Of a stretch of DNA of 64,000 bases, positions 8,549 to 17,079 are shown piece by piece (position 1 is the stretch's first letter; each line of letters starts with the position of its first letter). The notes under the pieces were generated by a model. It made no database searches. It saw only the letters and a list, made by a program, of their open reading frames with translations, and had not been told where the DNA came from. Origin of the DNA: Acidobacteria bacterium RIFCSPLOWO2_12_FULL_68_19 (GTDB lineage Bacteria; Acidobacteriota; Vicinamibacteria; Vicinamibacterales; UBA2999); the NCBI GenBank assembly GCA_001767525.1, contig MELF01000033.1, positions 36,459 through 100,458 on the forward strand. The letters are read 5' to 3'. The position numbers and the translations under genes were made by a program.

Positions 8549-10075
8549 TCAGTCCTTCTTGTCCACGGCCGTGAGGCCGCTCCCGGGCGCGTCTTGGTCG
8601 ACGGCGCCGGAGGGAATCACCGATTCGGGCAGCGGAAACCGGGGATCCGAGAACAGCTCCTTCCACTTCGCGACCGTCTCGCGCACCCGACTCGGGCTCG
8701 ACTGCGCCACGCGCGGAAACGCGGCGAGCTTCTCGAACGGGCGGCACGCGTCGATCACGGCGCGGGTGTTGTACGGGGCGGCGGGGTCGGCCAGCAGCGG
8801 GTCCACCCGACTCCCCCACGACTTGCGGAGAATCTCGATGTCGTCCGACGGATCGCACCGCGTGCTGACCGCCCACATCACTTCCTCGAGATTCATCGGA
8901 TCCACGTCGTCATCGACGACGACGACGAAGCGGTTCATGTAGGCGGCCGCCGGACACTGGGCCGCCAGGTACCCGGCCTGGCGGGAGTGGCCGCAGAACC
9001 GCTGCGTGATCGACACGACGACGAGCAGCCGGCCGCCGCAGGCCTCGTGCGCCCAGACGCCGCGGACGTCGCGCACGCCGATTTTCGCCAGATCGTCCTG
9101 GATCATCGCCGACTTGAGCAGCGCGCGCATGTAGGAGTAGTCGTTCGGCGGCTTGCCTGGCGGCGTGCCGAGGATGATCGGATCGGTCCTGAAATACAGG
9201 CGCTCGATGTCCATCGTCGGCACCGGCCGCAGCGAGCCCGAGTAGTAGCCGGTCCACTCGCCGAAGGGGCCTTCCCGCAGCACACGCTCGGGGCGAAGCC
9301 ATCCTTCGACGACGATCTCCGCCGCCGCGGGCATCGGCAGGCCCGTCACCTCGCCGCGGACGACGCACAGCTGCTCGCCGATCATCGCGCCGGCGTACGC
9401 GTACTCGCTGATCGTGTCCGGCACCTCGGTGCCGGCCACCATCAGGAGCAGGGGATCGTGGCCGAACGACGCTAGGACGGGCGCCCTGCCGTGCCTGGCG
9501 AACCAGCGGTCGTACTGCGCGCGCCCCTGCTTGCCCGCCTCGGCGTTGATCGTCGCGGACCGGCCGTCCTCCTGAATCATCATGCGGTAGGCGCCGACGT
9601 TGATCCGGCCGGTGTCCGGATCGCTCGTCACCACCGCCACGCCGGTCCCGATATAGCGGCCGCCGTCGTGCTCGTGCCAGCGCGGCGCCGGAAAGCGCGT
9701 GAGGTCCACGTCGCGCCCGGCGACGACGTTCTCGAGAATCGGCCCGCTCGTGACGACGTGCGGCTCGTAGCGCGGCGCCGCCGCCGCCCACGCGAGCGGC
9801 CTGCCGCGGAGCGCCTGGACGAGCCCAGGCGTGTCGAGATTCGGATCGAGCCCGAGCGTCGCCGCCATACGCCGCGCGTTGCTGAGGGCGCCGGTCAGCA
9901 CTCGATAGCCCCGGGGGTACCCGACGATGTCGTCGAAGAGGAGCGCGGCGGGCGGCCTGCGGCGGTAGTTGATCTCCGAGATCGTGCCGATCTCCAGGTC
10001 CCAGTGGGCGCCGGAGACGCGCTGCAGCTCCCCCAGCTGGTCCGCCCGCGCAAGCCAGCCGCGCAGGTCGCCCAT
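8549..10075 (-). CDS. ubiD: UbiD-family decarboxylase
   Basis: A 508-residue member of the UbiD family, prenyl-FMN-dependent (de)carboxylases acting on aromatic or alpha,beta-unsaturated acids. Typical segments include VLTGALSNARRMA, FPAPRWHEHDGGRYIGTG, YRMMIQEDGRSATIN (cofactor/metal region) and EGPFGEWTGYYSG with the conserved acidic residues. I start at ATG 10075 (MGDLRGWLARADQLGELQRV), the normal N-terminus; the upstream in-frame extension encodes repeat-type peptide (see 10076-10173). No ubiX-like prenyltransferase is visible nearby. It lies in the tctC-ubiD-tctAB-cox operon. Confidence 0.87.
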   Translation of the reverse strand: MGDLRGWLARADQLGELQRVSGAHWDLEIGTISEINYRRRPPAALLFDDIVGYPRGYRVLTGALSNARRMAATLGLDPNLDTPGLVQALRGRPLAWAAAAPRYEPHVVTSGPILENVVAGRDVDLTRFPAPRWHEHDGGRYIGTGVAVVTSDPDTGRINVGAYRMMIQEDGRSATINAEAGKQGRAQYDRWFARHGRAPVLASFGHDPLLLMVAGTEVPDTISEYAYAGAMIGEQLCVVRGEVTGLPMPAAAEIVVEGWLRPERVLREGPFGEWTGYYSGSLRPVPTMDIERLYFRTDPIILGTPPGKPPNDYSYMRALLKSAMIQDDLAKIGVRDVRGVWAHEACGGRLLVVVSITQRFCGHSRQAGYLAAQCPAAAYMNRFVVVVDDDVDPMNLEEVMWAVSTRCDPSDDIEILRKSWGSRVDPLLADPAAPYNTRAVIDACRPFEKLAAFPRVAQSSPSRVRETVAKWKELFSDPRFPLPESVIPSGAVDQDAPGSGLTAVDKKD

Positions 10076-10173
10076 TGACTGCGCTCGGGGCGACCCCGAG
10101 GCGCTCGAAGGGTCGGCGGGGTGCCCCTCGACGTGCTCGGGGCGTCCCTGGCTCTTCTCGGAGGGGTGGGACA
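10076..10173. repeat. Dispersed RPExVEG-type repeat between tctC and ubiD
   Basis: Read on the minus strand in the ubiD frame, this spacer gives GRPEHVEGHPADPSSASGSP, the sort of peptide produced when GC-rich dispersed repeats of the GAGCxxGTCGAGGGG type are translated. A second copy of the core occurs inside the secreted protein at 17522-18496 (ARPERVEGRP). The element explains the apparent N-terminal extension of ubiD and supports the internal ATG as the real start. Confidence 0.5.
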
Positions 10174-11223
10174 TCAGGGCTGAATGATCTCGCGGTACTT
10201 CGCCGCCACCTCGGGCGGCGTGGCGAGCACGTCGCTCAAGATCCGCTGAATCCCGGCCGCGTCCTTCGGCTGGAACTCGAGATTCATGCGCTTGGCTTCC
10301 TCAACGAAGGCCGGGTCGCGGTACGTGGCCGCCAGCGCAGCGCGCAGCGCCTCGACCCGTACGGGCGCGACGCCGGGCGGGAGCGCGAACGGCTTGGCCA
10401 TCGCCCCCGGTGCATCCACGAGACGCAGCAGCGTGCGGCTCACCTCGTCCCGGGCGAACTCCATCGCGAGCGGCACGTCCGGCAGGTCGCCGTGGCGCGT
10501 CGTGCCGTTCTGGACGAATACCACGGCGTAGCCGTCCGTCAGCCACTGTCCCGACGCCGACTTCACCGACTCCCAGCCGAGGCACATCCCGTGAATCTCG
10601 CCCCGCTCGACGCCAATCCGCACGTCGTTCGTCGTCGGGTAGCCGGACACGGCTTTCAGGCTGGCGCCGGTGGCGGCGGCGAGCACCCGCGGGGCGTCGT
10701 AAGTGTTCGACCCCGGTCCGGTGCCGCCGACCGCAATCGGCGTCCCGCGGCCGATCATCGCCTTCAAGGTGGTGACCGGGGCGTCGCCGCGCAGGATGCA
10801 GACGTTCGGGTCGTCGTAGGAGCTGCCGAGCCAGTTGAACTGCCGCAGGTCGAAGTTCACGCCCTCGCCGCCCGTCAACTGGTTCATCATCTGCGCTTCG
10901 TGGAACAGGCCGATCACGGTCCCGTCCTTCGGCGCCGCGCTGAAGACGTGGTTGGCCGCCACGAGCCCGCCGCCGCCGGGCATGTTGACGACGATGACGG
11001 TGGGAGTCCCAGGAATGTGCCTGCCGATGTGCCGCGCGACCAGACGCGCGGTCGTGTCGAAGCCACCGCCCGCACCAGACCCGACGATGATGCTGACCGT
11101 CCTGCCGCGGTAGAACTCCGCCGGCGGAAGGTCGACGTCCGCGCCGGAGTCCGGTCCCGCGCACGCCGACACGACGAGCGCAGCGACCAGGCCGGCGAGG
11201 ATGCGTGGTGGCGCGGGAGGCAC
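10174..11223 (-). CDS. tctC: TctC-family periplasmic substrate-binding lipoprotein
   Basis: A 349-residue extracytoplasmic receptor of the tripartite tricarboxylate transporter family. The N-terminus has a lipoprotein signal ending ALVVSACAG, so the mature protein would be anchored by a lipidated Cys. Typical TctC segments follow: VSIIVGSGAGGGFDTTARL, IPGTPTVIVVNMPGGGG and AAPKDGTVIG. GTG at 11223 is the start. It is the first gene of the minus-strand operon that continues with ubiD and tctAB, delivering the ligand to the TctA-TctB fusion. The ligand is unknown. Confidence 0.88.
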   Translation of the reverse strand: MPPAPPRILAGLVAALVVSACAGPDSGADVDLPPAEFYRGRTVSIIVGSGAGGGFDTTARLVARHIGRHIPGTPTVIVVNMPGGGGLVAANHVFSAAPKDGTVIGLFHEAQMMNQLTGGEGVNFDLRQFNWLGSSYDDPNVCILRGDAPVTTLKAMIGRGTPIAVGGTGPGSNTYDAPRVLAAATGASLKAVSGYPTTNDVRIGVERGEIHGMCLGWESVKSASGQWLTDGYAVVFVQNGTTRHGDLPDVPLAMEFARDEVSRTLLRLVDAPGAMAKPFALPPGVAPVRVEALRAALAATYRDPAFVEEAKRMNLEFQPKDAAGIQRILSDVLATPPEVAAKYREIIQP

Positions 11224-11243
11224 GCGAGCTAGCGTACCTCAGA

Positions 11244-11411
11244 TCATGCGTCCTTGCGCCGATCGCGGCCTCTGCGGCGCTCGCCTCTGCGGCGCTCGAT
11301 GCCGGGCGGCGTCGGTGGACCGAGGTTCATCGTCCGGCGTTCTCCTCCCGCTCGGCGGTCGGCCACCTTGCGCTGGTCCTCGCGACGGCCCGCAGTCGTC
11401 TTGTTGGCCAT
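11244..11411 (-). CDS. Small Arg-rich protein (tentative)
   Basis: A 55-residue frame (MANKTTAGRREDQRK to ERRRGERRRGRDRRKDA) lies upstream of tctC on the same strand. It is strongly basic with repeated RRxGxRR-type units and no hydrophobic segment. I do not recognise a family; nucleic-acid binding would fit the charge. No strong ribosome binding site precedes the ATG, so it may be a chance frame. The rest of the 330-base gap (11224-11554) holds nothing I can name. Confidence 0.35.
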   Translation of the reverse strand: MANKTTAGRREDQRKVADRRAGGERRTMNLGPPTPPGIERRRGERRRGRDRRKDA

Positions 11412-11554
11412 GGGAATGGGCTCACTCTGTCCCCAGACGCCCGAACGCGTCAAGTGCCTCCGCGCTCGGCGGGTCGGCGCCCGGGGCCGCCCGCGTGTCG
11501 CGCGTGGGCGAGCCTCGGCATGGTATAAGAGAGCCCCGAAAGCGAGGGTCGATC

Positions 11555-12130
11555 ATGAAGCGTACATATGTGACTGCACTGGCACTGCTCCTCGGGAGCG
11601 CCGTGCTCGCGCCCACTGTCTCGGGTCAGGGCGGCTTTACGAATCTGATGAGCATGAGCCACTGGACGCCGGTCGGCAAGGTGGACTGGAAGACGATCGG
11701 GCGGGAGCTCTGGTCCACCAACGGCAACGGCTTCCTCCTCTCGAAGCAGTCGTACGGCGACTTCGAGATCCGTGCCGAGTTCTGGGTGTCGCCCGACGCC
11801 AACAGCGGCATCTTCATCCGCTGCCAGGACCCGAACAAGGTCGGTGCGGCGACGTGCTACGAAGTGAACATCTACGACACTCGGCCCGATCCGGCCTTCC
11901 GCACCGGCGCGATCGTCGACGTGGCCAAGCCGAGCAACCTGTCGATCAACACGGGGAACAAGTGGAACACGTATCAGATCACCGCCAAGGGCCCTCGGCT
12001 GATCGTCCGGCTCAACGGCGAGACGACGGCTGACGTGGAGGACCGGAAGTTCGCCCGCGGCCCGTTCGCGCTGCAAGGAGGGCTCGGGGTCGTCCGATTC
12101 CGCAACGTCCAGATCCGCGAGCTCAAGTAA
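11555..12130 (+). CDS. Secreted DUF1080-type protein (3-keto-disaccharide hydrolase-like fold)
   Basis: A 191-residue protein with a signal peptide (TALALLLGSAVLAPTVSGQ) followed by one DUF1080 concanavalin-like domain: ELWSTNGNGFLLSKQSYGDF, EFWVSPDANSGIFIRCQDP, YEVNIYDTRPD and the terminal VRFRNVQIREL, all typical of the family. Members bind or cleave carbohydrates, and some are 3-keto-glycoside hydrolases. I chose ATG 11555 because it starts the signal peptide; the longer open frame upstream has no protein-like character. A strong hairpin follows the gene at 12154. Confidence 0.85.
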   Translation: MKRTYVTALALLLGSAVLAPTVSGQGGFTNLMSMSHWTPVGKVDWKTIGRELWSTNGNGFLLSKQSYGDFEIRAEFWVSPDANSGIFIRCQDPNKVGAATCYEVNIYDTRPDPAFRTGAIVDVAKPSNLSINTGNKWNTYQITAKGPRLIVRLNGETTADVEDRKFARGPFALQGGLGVVRFRNVQIRELK

Positions 12131-12153
12131 CCGCCCCGGTCGACGTGTCCCTT

Positions 12154-12189
12154 GATGCATGGCGCCCTGGAACGAGGGCGCCATGCATC
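12154..12189 (+). terminator. Perfect 15-bp inverted repeat downstream of the DUF1080 gene
   Basis: GATGCATGGCGCCCT (12154-12168) and its exact reverse complement (12175-12189) flank a 6-base loop, GGAACG. It begins 24 bases after the stop codon at 12130. There is no T-run behind it, so it may be a factor-dependent or weak terminator, an RNA-stability stem, or a protein-binding site ahead of the next gene. Confidence 0.6.
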
Positions 12190-12296
12190 GACGGATTCCG
12201 CCCCTGTTCCGACCGTGGCTTCACCCTTGCACCACGCACACGCATAGCCGCCAGCCATCGGTCCAGAGGCTGACGACCTTCGGAAGGGAGGGTGCC

Positions 12297-13139
12297 ATGC
12301 GCGTGCGCACAGGCCTTCATCCGGTCGTCTCAGCGCGGTGTGGGTGGGTGTTCGTCTGCGTGTTCAGCGTCGCGTATCTTTCACCAGCCAGCGCGGAAAT
12401 TTCCAAGCCGGCCAAAGGCCATGTGGCCGACGTCATGGCGGTCTCGGGCTCGGCCTCGAGCGCCAGATTGTGCGTGTCCGGAACCGCCGCCAACGTCCAC
12501 GGGCTCGGCTGGATCAGGGCGAACAGCAGGGTCACGGTCAGGTTCGAATCGGACTTCGATCCGATCGCCGGAATCACCCTGCTGGCGATCGACACGGCAG
12601 ACGGTCGTGCCAGCTATATCAGCGACGACGATTCGGGAGGCAACCTCGAACCGGAGATTCAGTTCACCGCGTCGTTCTCGGGCAATGCCGCCTTGCACGT
12701 CGGCGGTTACCACGGCACATCCGGCTGCTACCGGTATCAGTTGGAGATCGTGCCGTCGGTCCTCTCCACGCCGCTCGTGCCGCCCCCAGCGCCGAAGGAC
12801 GCCGCGATACAGCCACGCGCCATCGTGGGCCAGGCGTCGAGCGCCGAGCACTGCGTGGCTGGGGAAGCGGTCACCAACATTCACGGCATCGGCTACATCG
12901 GTGCTGGCAGGGGCGTGACGGTCACGTTCGCAACCGACTTCGACGCCGTGGCGGGCGTGACGACGCTCGACTTACAGGCCGCATCGCCGACGGGGAGATA
13001 CCTGTTCGATGACGATTCGGGAGGCAATCTCGCCCCGGAGCTTCGTTTCACGACGGCGCAAGCCGGTACGCTCGCGCTGTTCGTGGGCGGCTGGCGCGGC
13101 ACCGCCGGCTGCTACCGCTACAAGGTGGAGGTCCAGTAG
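12297..13139 (+). CDS. Secreted protein with two tandem beta-sandwich-like repeats
   Basis: A 280-residue exported protein, start ATG 12297 behind a GGAAGGGAGG ribosome binding site, with a hydrophobic signal ending SPASAE. Two repeats of about 105 residues follow, each with a Cys near the start (ARLCVSG; AEHCVAG), a DDDSGGNLxPExxFT motif and a closing GxxGTxGCYRYxxE segment. Each repeat could form a disulfide between its two Cys. The layout resembles pre-peptidase C-terminal-like domains, but I cannot assign a family. Extracellular binding or structural role is inference. Confidence 0.7.
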   Translation: MRVRTGLHPVVSARCGWVFVCVFSVAYLSPASAEISKPAKGHVADVMAVSGSASSARLCVSGTAANVHGLGWIRANSRVTVRFESDFDPIAGITLLAIDTADGRASYISDDDSGGNLEPEIQFTASFSGNAALHVGGYHGTSGCYRYQLEIVPSVLSTPLVPPPAPKDAAIQPRAIVGQASSAEHCVAGEAVTNIHGIGYIGAGRGVTVTFATDFDAVAGVTTLDLQAASPTGRYLFDDDSGGNLAPELRFTTAQAGTLALFVGGWRGTAGCYRYKVEVQ

Positions 13140-13149
13140 CCGCCCTCTC

Positions 13150-14436
13150 TCACCACGCGGTCATCGCCTCTTCGAAGAGCGCCGCGAACTCGTCGGGCCC
13201 GGCGGGCCGCGGCGAGAGCTTCGTGACGCGGTGCTGGGGGAGCGTTCCCTCCACCAGCGCGGGCACGTCGGCGGGCGTGTAGCCGACCGCGCGCAGCCCG
13301 TTCGGCATCTTCAGGCGGTGCATGAACCACGTGATTCGATCTGCGAGGATCCGTCCCGCGTCCTCGGCGCGGGCGTGTGACACGTCGGCGCCGAGCGCTT
13401 CGGCCGCAAGGAGGTGCCGCTCGGGGCTCGCCCCCGCCGTGAACCTGAACACGGCGGGGGCATTGAGGACGACCGACATCCCGTGCGGCACGAGCGGATG
13501 GTCGGCGGCGTAGCCCGACGGCCGGAAGCTCTTCACGCCGCCCGATACCGCGTACGACATGCCGTGCGGCAGGTGCACGCCGGCGTTGCCGAATCCGACG
13601 CCCGCGTACGAGGCTGCCAGCAGCATGCTTGCGCGCGCCTCGTCGTCGGACGGGTCGTCGACGACCCGCACGAGGCAGCGCGCGACGATGCGCATCGCCG
13701 CCAGCGCCCAGATGTCGCTGATGGGGTTCGAACCCTGGTACGCCGGCCGCAGCGCGGGCCGCTCCGGCCGCGGGCGGCTGGTGAACGGCGCCGCCGTGAA
13801 CGACTCGACCGCGTGGCTGAGGATGTCGAGCCCGCTGGATGCGGCAACCGCCGGCGGGAGCGTGCGCGTGTTCTCCGGGTCGAGATAGCCGAGCGTCGGC
13901 TTGAGGCGCCGATTCGCGATGCCGGTCTTCGCGTGCAGCCGCTTCAAGTCGAAGATCGCCACGCCGGTCGTCTCGCTCCCGGTGCCTGCTGTCGTCGGCA
14001 CGGCCAGGAGCGGCTTGAGCGGGCCCGGGACCGGCAGCCCCCTGCCGATCGGCGGGTTCACGTAATCGAGGAAGTCCGCCGGCGGATGCGCCGTGTAGAG
14101 ATTGACCGCCTTCGCGGTGTCGAGCGTCGAGCCGCCGCCGACCGCCACGAAGGCGTCGAACGGCTGCAGACGCGCGAACGCAATGGCGTCGAGGAACGAC
14201 TCGTCGGTCGGCTCGACGCGCACGCGGTCGTAGAGCGCGAACGCGATCCGGCAGGCGTCGAGCGATTCGAGGACCGTCCGAACGGGTTGGAGACGGCTGA
14301 CTCCGGGATCGGCCAGCACCAGGACGCGCCGGGCGCCCAGCTCGGCCAGGTCCATCCCCACTTCCCGGGTGACGCCGGCGCCGAAGCGGACCGCCGAGGC
14401 GGCCATCTCGAACGCGTAGTCGAAGTTGTCTTGCAT
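13150..14436 (-). CDS. Hydroxyacid-oxoacid transhydrogenase (iron-containing ADH family)
   Basis: A 428-residue group III iron-type alcohol dehydrogenase. The NAD-binding GGGSTLDTAKA, the AVPTTAGTGSETTG loop, SSGLDILSHAVES with Asp/His metal ligands, and GFGNAGVHLPHGMSYAVSG are visible. The last motif, with RPAYQGSNPISD, is characteristic of the ADHFE1/HOT branch, which exchanges hydride between a 4-hydroxy acid such as 4-hydroxybutyrate and 2-oxoglutarate. Start ATG 14436 (MQDNFDYAFEMA). It ends 10 bases from the convergent 12297 gene and follows the amidohydrolase gene by 4 bases. Confidence 0.85.
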   Translation of the reverse strand: MQDNFDYAFEMAASAVRFGAGVTREVGMDLAELGARRVLVLADPGVSRLQPVRTVLESLDACRIAFALYDRVRVEPTDESFLDAIAFARLQPFDAFVAVGGGSTLDTAKAVNLYTAHPPADFLDYVNPPIGRGLPVPGPLKPLLAVPTTAGTGSETTGVAIFDLKRLHAKTGIANRRLKPTLGYLDPENTRTLPPAVAASSGLDILSHAVESFTAAPFTSRPRPERPALRPAYQGSNPISDIWALAAMRIVARCLVRVVDDPSDDEARASMLLAASYAGVGFGNAGVHLPHGMSYAVSGGVKSFRPSGYAADHPLVPHGMSVVLNAPAVFRFTAGASPERHLLAAEALGADVSHARAEDAGRILADRITWFMHRLKMPNGLRAVGYTPADVPALVEGTLPQHRVTKLSPRPAGPDEFAALFEEAMTAW

Positions 14437-14440
14437 CGGG

Positions 14441-15817
14441 CTACTCTCCAGGGTGCACACGCGCGCGAATCGCCGATCGATCGAGCCTCCGGCCGTCGAA
14501 GTAGACTGCCTCGATGCGCCGCGTGTGGCGGATGTCGTCGAGCGGGTTGGCGCCGAGCACGAGGAAGTCGGCGCGCCTGCCCGGCACGATCGCACCCATG
14601 TCGCGCAGGCCGAGATACTCCGCCGTCCGGCTCGTCGCCGCGGCGACGACCTGCGCCGGTGTCATGCCGGCGTCCACCATCGCCTCCAGCTCGCGCTGCT
14701 CCGCGTGGCCGAAGACGTGGTCCTCCAGGCCGGTGTCCGAGCCAAGGATGATCCGGGCACCAGCCGCGCTCAGCCTGCGGAGGCTGCGCTGCAGCACCGC
14801 GTAGCGCTCCCGCGCGGCGGCGGCAGCGGCCGGCTCGCGCGAGGTGAACGCCGCGCGCATGCGAGCCACGACCGGGGCCGACACGGTGTCGCGGAGCAGG
14901 GCGCCGAGGCCCGGCTCCTCGAACCACGGCGGCAGCCCGGCATGCGTGCCGCGCTCGCTCCCGCTCAAGTTCGGCATCACGTATACGCCGCGCCGGACGA
15001 TGGAGGCCACCAGCGGCCCGTCCATCTCCCGGTCGCGCACCAGGTGCGCGAGCCCGTCGATTCCGGCCTCCACCAGATCGACCGCATCGTCGTGGTAGAA
15101 GACGTGCGCGTTGACCTTCAGGCCGCGCCGGTGCGACTCGTCGATGATCGCCCGGTAGACCGGCGGCGCCAGCCTGACCGCGCGGCCGCCGCGGTCGTCC
15201 ACCCAGATCTTCACGACATCGACGTTCCTCGCGGCGAGCTCGCGGACCGCCGCCCTCCCGGTCTCGGGAGTCGTGACCTCGTACGCAATCCCCTGAAACG
15301 CCGCTGCGCCCGGACCGGCATTCGGCGCACCGATGCCGCGTCCCGCCGTCAGCAGCCGCGCCGCGCTGGCGCCGGCCCGCTGCCGGTCGCGGCGAATCTC
15401 GAACGCGAGGTCGCCGGCGTCAATCCCCTGCGACAGCACGACACGGACGCCGAAATACGCGGCACGATACAGGTCGTCGAGATAGGTGTCGCGCGTGTAG
15501 TTGTCGCGGCTGAAGGTCAGCCCTCTCTGGAATCCCGGGTGGCCGTGCGCATTGATGAGCGCCGGCATGACGACCTTGCCCGCCAGATCGACGCGCCCTG
15601 CACCCGCGGGCGCCTGTACTTCTCCCCTCCTTCCGACGCGCCGGATCGTGCCGTCTTCGACGAGAAACGCGGAGTTGACGATCGGCGCGCTGAGGTCGCC
15701 GGCGACGACCAGCGCCCCCTCGAACAGCACCGGCCCTGCCTGCGGCGCGGCAAGCCGCGCGGCAGGACCCATCGCCAGCAGCGTGACGAACCCGAGCGCG
15801 ATCGTGCGACGCAGCAT
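14441..15817 (-). CDS. Secreted metal-dependent amidohydrolase
   Basis: A 458-residue amidohydrolase-superfamily enzyme with a signal peptide (ALGFVTLLAMGPAARLAAP). The metal-site HxH appears in NAHGHPGF, a further His in LKVNAHVFYHDD, and the final Asp in LGSDTGLEDHVFGH; the end has the usual PGRRADFLVLGANPLDDI. The imidazolonepropionase/prolidase-like branch is most similar. It would hydrolyse a cyclic amide or similar bond outside the cytoplasm. ATG 15817 starts the signal peptide, preceded by a GAGGAA sequence. It is coupled to the transhydrogenase gene behind it. Confidence 0.82.
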   Translation of the reverse strand: MLRRTIALGFVTLLAMGPAARLAAPQAGPVLFEGALVVAGDLSAPIVNSAFLVEDGTIRRVGRRGEVQAPAGAGRVDLAGKVVMPALINAHGHPGFQRGLTFSRDNYTRDTYLDDLYRAAYFGVRVVLSQGIDAGDLAFEIRRDRQRAGASAARLLTAGRGIGAPNAGPGAAAFQGIAYEVTTPETGRAAVRELAARNVDVVKIWVDDRGGRAVRLAPPVYRAIIDESHRRGLKVNAHVFYHDDAVDLVEAGIDGLAHLVRDREMDGPLVASIVRRGVYVMPNLSGSERGTHAGLPPWFEEPGLGALLRDTVSAPVVARMRAAFTSREPAAAAAARERYAVLQRSLRRLSAAGARIILGSDTGLEDHVFGHAEQRELEAMVDAGMTPAQVVAAATSRTAEYLGLRDMGAIVPGRRADFLVLGANPLDDIRHTRRIEAVYFDGRRLDRSAIRARVHPGE

Positions 15818-16165
15818 CGTAGGTTCCTCGTCCTTCACACCCCAGATGGAATCCGGAGAGAAACGTGTGGGAACGACACAATCGCGATAATGCAGTCCGG
15901 TCCCTGCGGCCCTGCGGGGTGAGACGACGGTCGTGACATGGGAGGAGCGCACGCGCGTCTGGTCGCAACGGGCTCCCCGGTCGCGGCACTCGTCGCGCCC
16001 TCGCACGGCGGCCTGACCGACCGCCATCTATTCGCCGGTAGTGCGGCAGTCGCCGCCCAGCCCCGCCCGTTCAGAGAACTCCCGTCCGTGCTCCAGCGCG
16101 TGGCGTCGGGCGAGCGGCAGTCGCGCTGGCCCGACACGTCGGTCGCGCAAACGGGAGAACCGGTC
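15818..16165. other. Intergenic region, no feature recognised
   Basis: 348 bases between the amidohydrolase start and the end of the VOC gene. Frames here are short or have no protein-like character. It should hold the promoter of the amidohydrolase-transhydrogenase pair, but I see no clear element. Confidence 0.4.
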
Positions 16166-16648
16166 CTACGGCTTCCAGGCGTCGAGCGCCTTGCGGTGCA
16201 GCGAGTCGGGCGTGAGCTCGGCGAGCTCGATCCGTCCCATGTACGGGTCGGTGATATTCGCCAACATCGCGTTCGTGCTCGCGCTCTTGTTGACGTCGCT
16301 CACGGTCACGCCGTGCTGCCGGAACATGGCCACGGCGTTGTTGATGTTCTCGACGTGAAGGCCGTAATGGGTGAATCCCGTCGGCCGCTCGGCGTTGGCC
16401 TGGCCCAGCTCGAGAAACGTGTTGCGGCTGATGTACAGGTAGACGAGCGTCGGCTGCCCCTGCGGGTTGCTGGCGCGAAACGCCTCCCGGTACCCCATCT
16501 TCTGCGTGTAGTAGGTGATCGCCTCGGGAATGTTCGGCACGTTGATACCGACGTGATTCATCATCACCACGTTCGACGACTGCGCCAGCGGCACCTGCAC
16601 GGCCGCCCCCACCATCAGACCGGCAGCAAACAACAGCATCCCTCGCAT
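16166..16648 (-). CDS. Secreted VOC-superfamily protein
   Basis: A 160-residue protein with a signal sequence (MRGMLLFAAGLMVGAAVQVP) and one vicinal-oxygen-chelate domain: VVMMNHVGINVPNIPEAITYY, FLELGQA and FTHYGLHVENIN carry the usual His/Glu pattern. Such domains bind a divalent metal and occur in glyoxalases and dioxygenases; a signal-bearing form is found in acidobacteria. ATG 16648 is preceded by GGAGGCG. Substrate unknown. Confidence 0.75.
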   Translation of the reverse strand: MRGMLLFAAGLMVGAAVQVPLAQSSNVVMMNHVGINVPNIPEAITYYTQKMGYREAFRASNPQGQPTLVYLYISRNTFLELGQANAERPTGFTHYGLHVENINNAVAMFRQHGVTVSDVNKSASTNAMLANITDPYMGRIELAELTPDSLHRKALDAWKP

Positions 16649-16761
16649 ACGCGCCTCCTGTGTGCGGCAGAGTGTCGCACCGCTTCCGGGAAAACTCAAG
16701 CCGGTGTCAGCCGCCCTGTCAGCCGCCCGGGATCACTCGTCAGGCGTTCACCGAAGCTTCA

Positions 16762-16818
16762 GGCGTTGGGTCTTGGGCGTTGGGCGTTGGGTCTTGGGCG
16801 TTGGGTACTTGAGCGTTG
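16762..16818. repeat. GGG-CGTT/TCTT tandem array with G-quadruplex potential
   Basis: Six GGG runs in a row are separated by exactly four bases each (TCTT, CGTT, CGTT, TCTT, CGTT), and the unit GCGTTGGGTCTTGG is repeated twice directly. This spacing is ideal for an intramolecular G-quadruplex. The array lies in a gap of about 430 bases (16649-17079) where I see no gene. The same word family occurs at 3271-3348. Confidence 0.75.
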
Positions 16819-17079
16819 AACGGCTCAGTTCAGATCGTCCCGAGCGCGCCGGGGATCACCGCGCGGAGCGCCGGGGCCTCAGGCGTCTCGATGCTCGGGA
16901 GCAATGCGACCTGCTGGCCGTGCCGGTCGGCCTGACGCCACGTTCGACGCCACCAGGGGGACGCGAAGGCGACGCACCATGGCTCGGGCGTGGCAGGAGG
17001 TCGTCGAGGGGCACGAGGCGTCCCCCCGTCAACTGCGCACCGGCCAGGGTGCCACCACGCCGGCCCCGCCCCGCAGGGC

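Noticed and set aside
13727..13745. GGGTTCGAACCC resembling a tRNA T-loop
   Set aside because: It lies inside the transhydrogenase gene (codons for GSNPI), and no acceptor stem or anticodon arm surrounds it.
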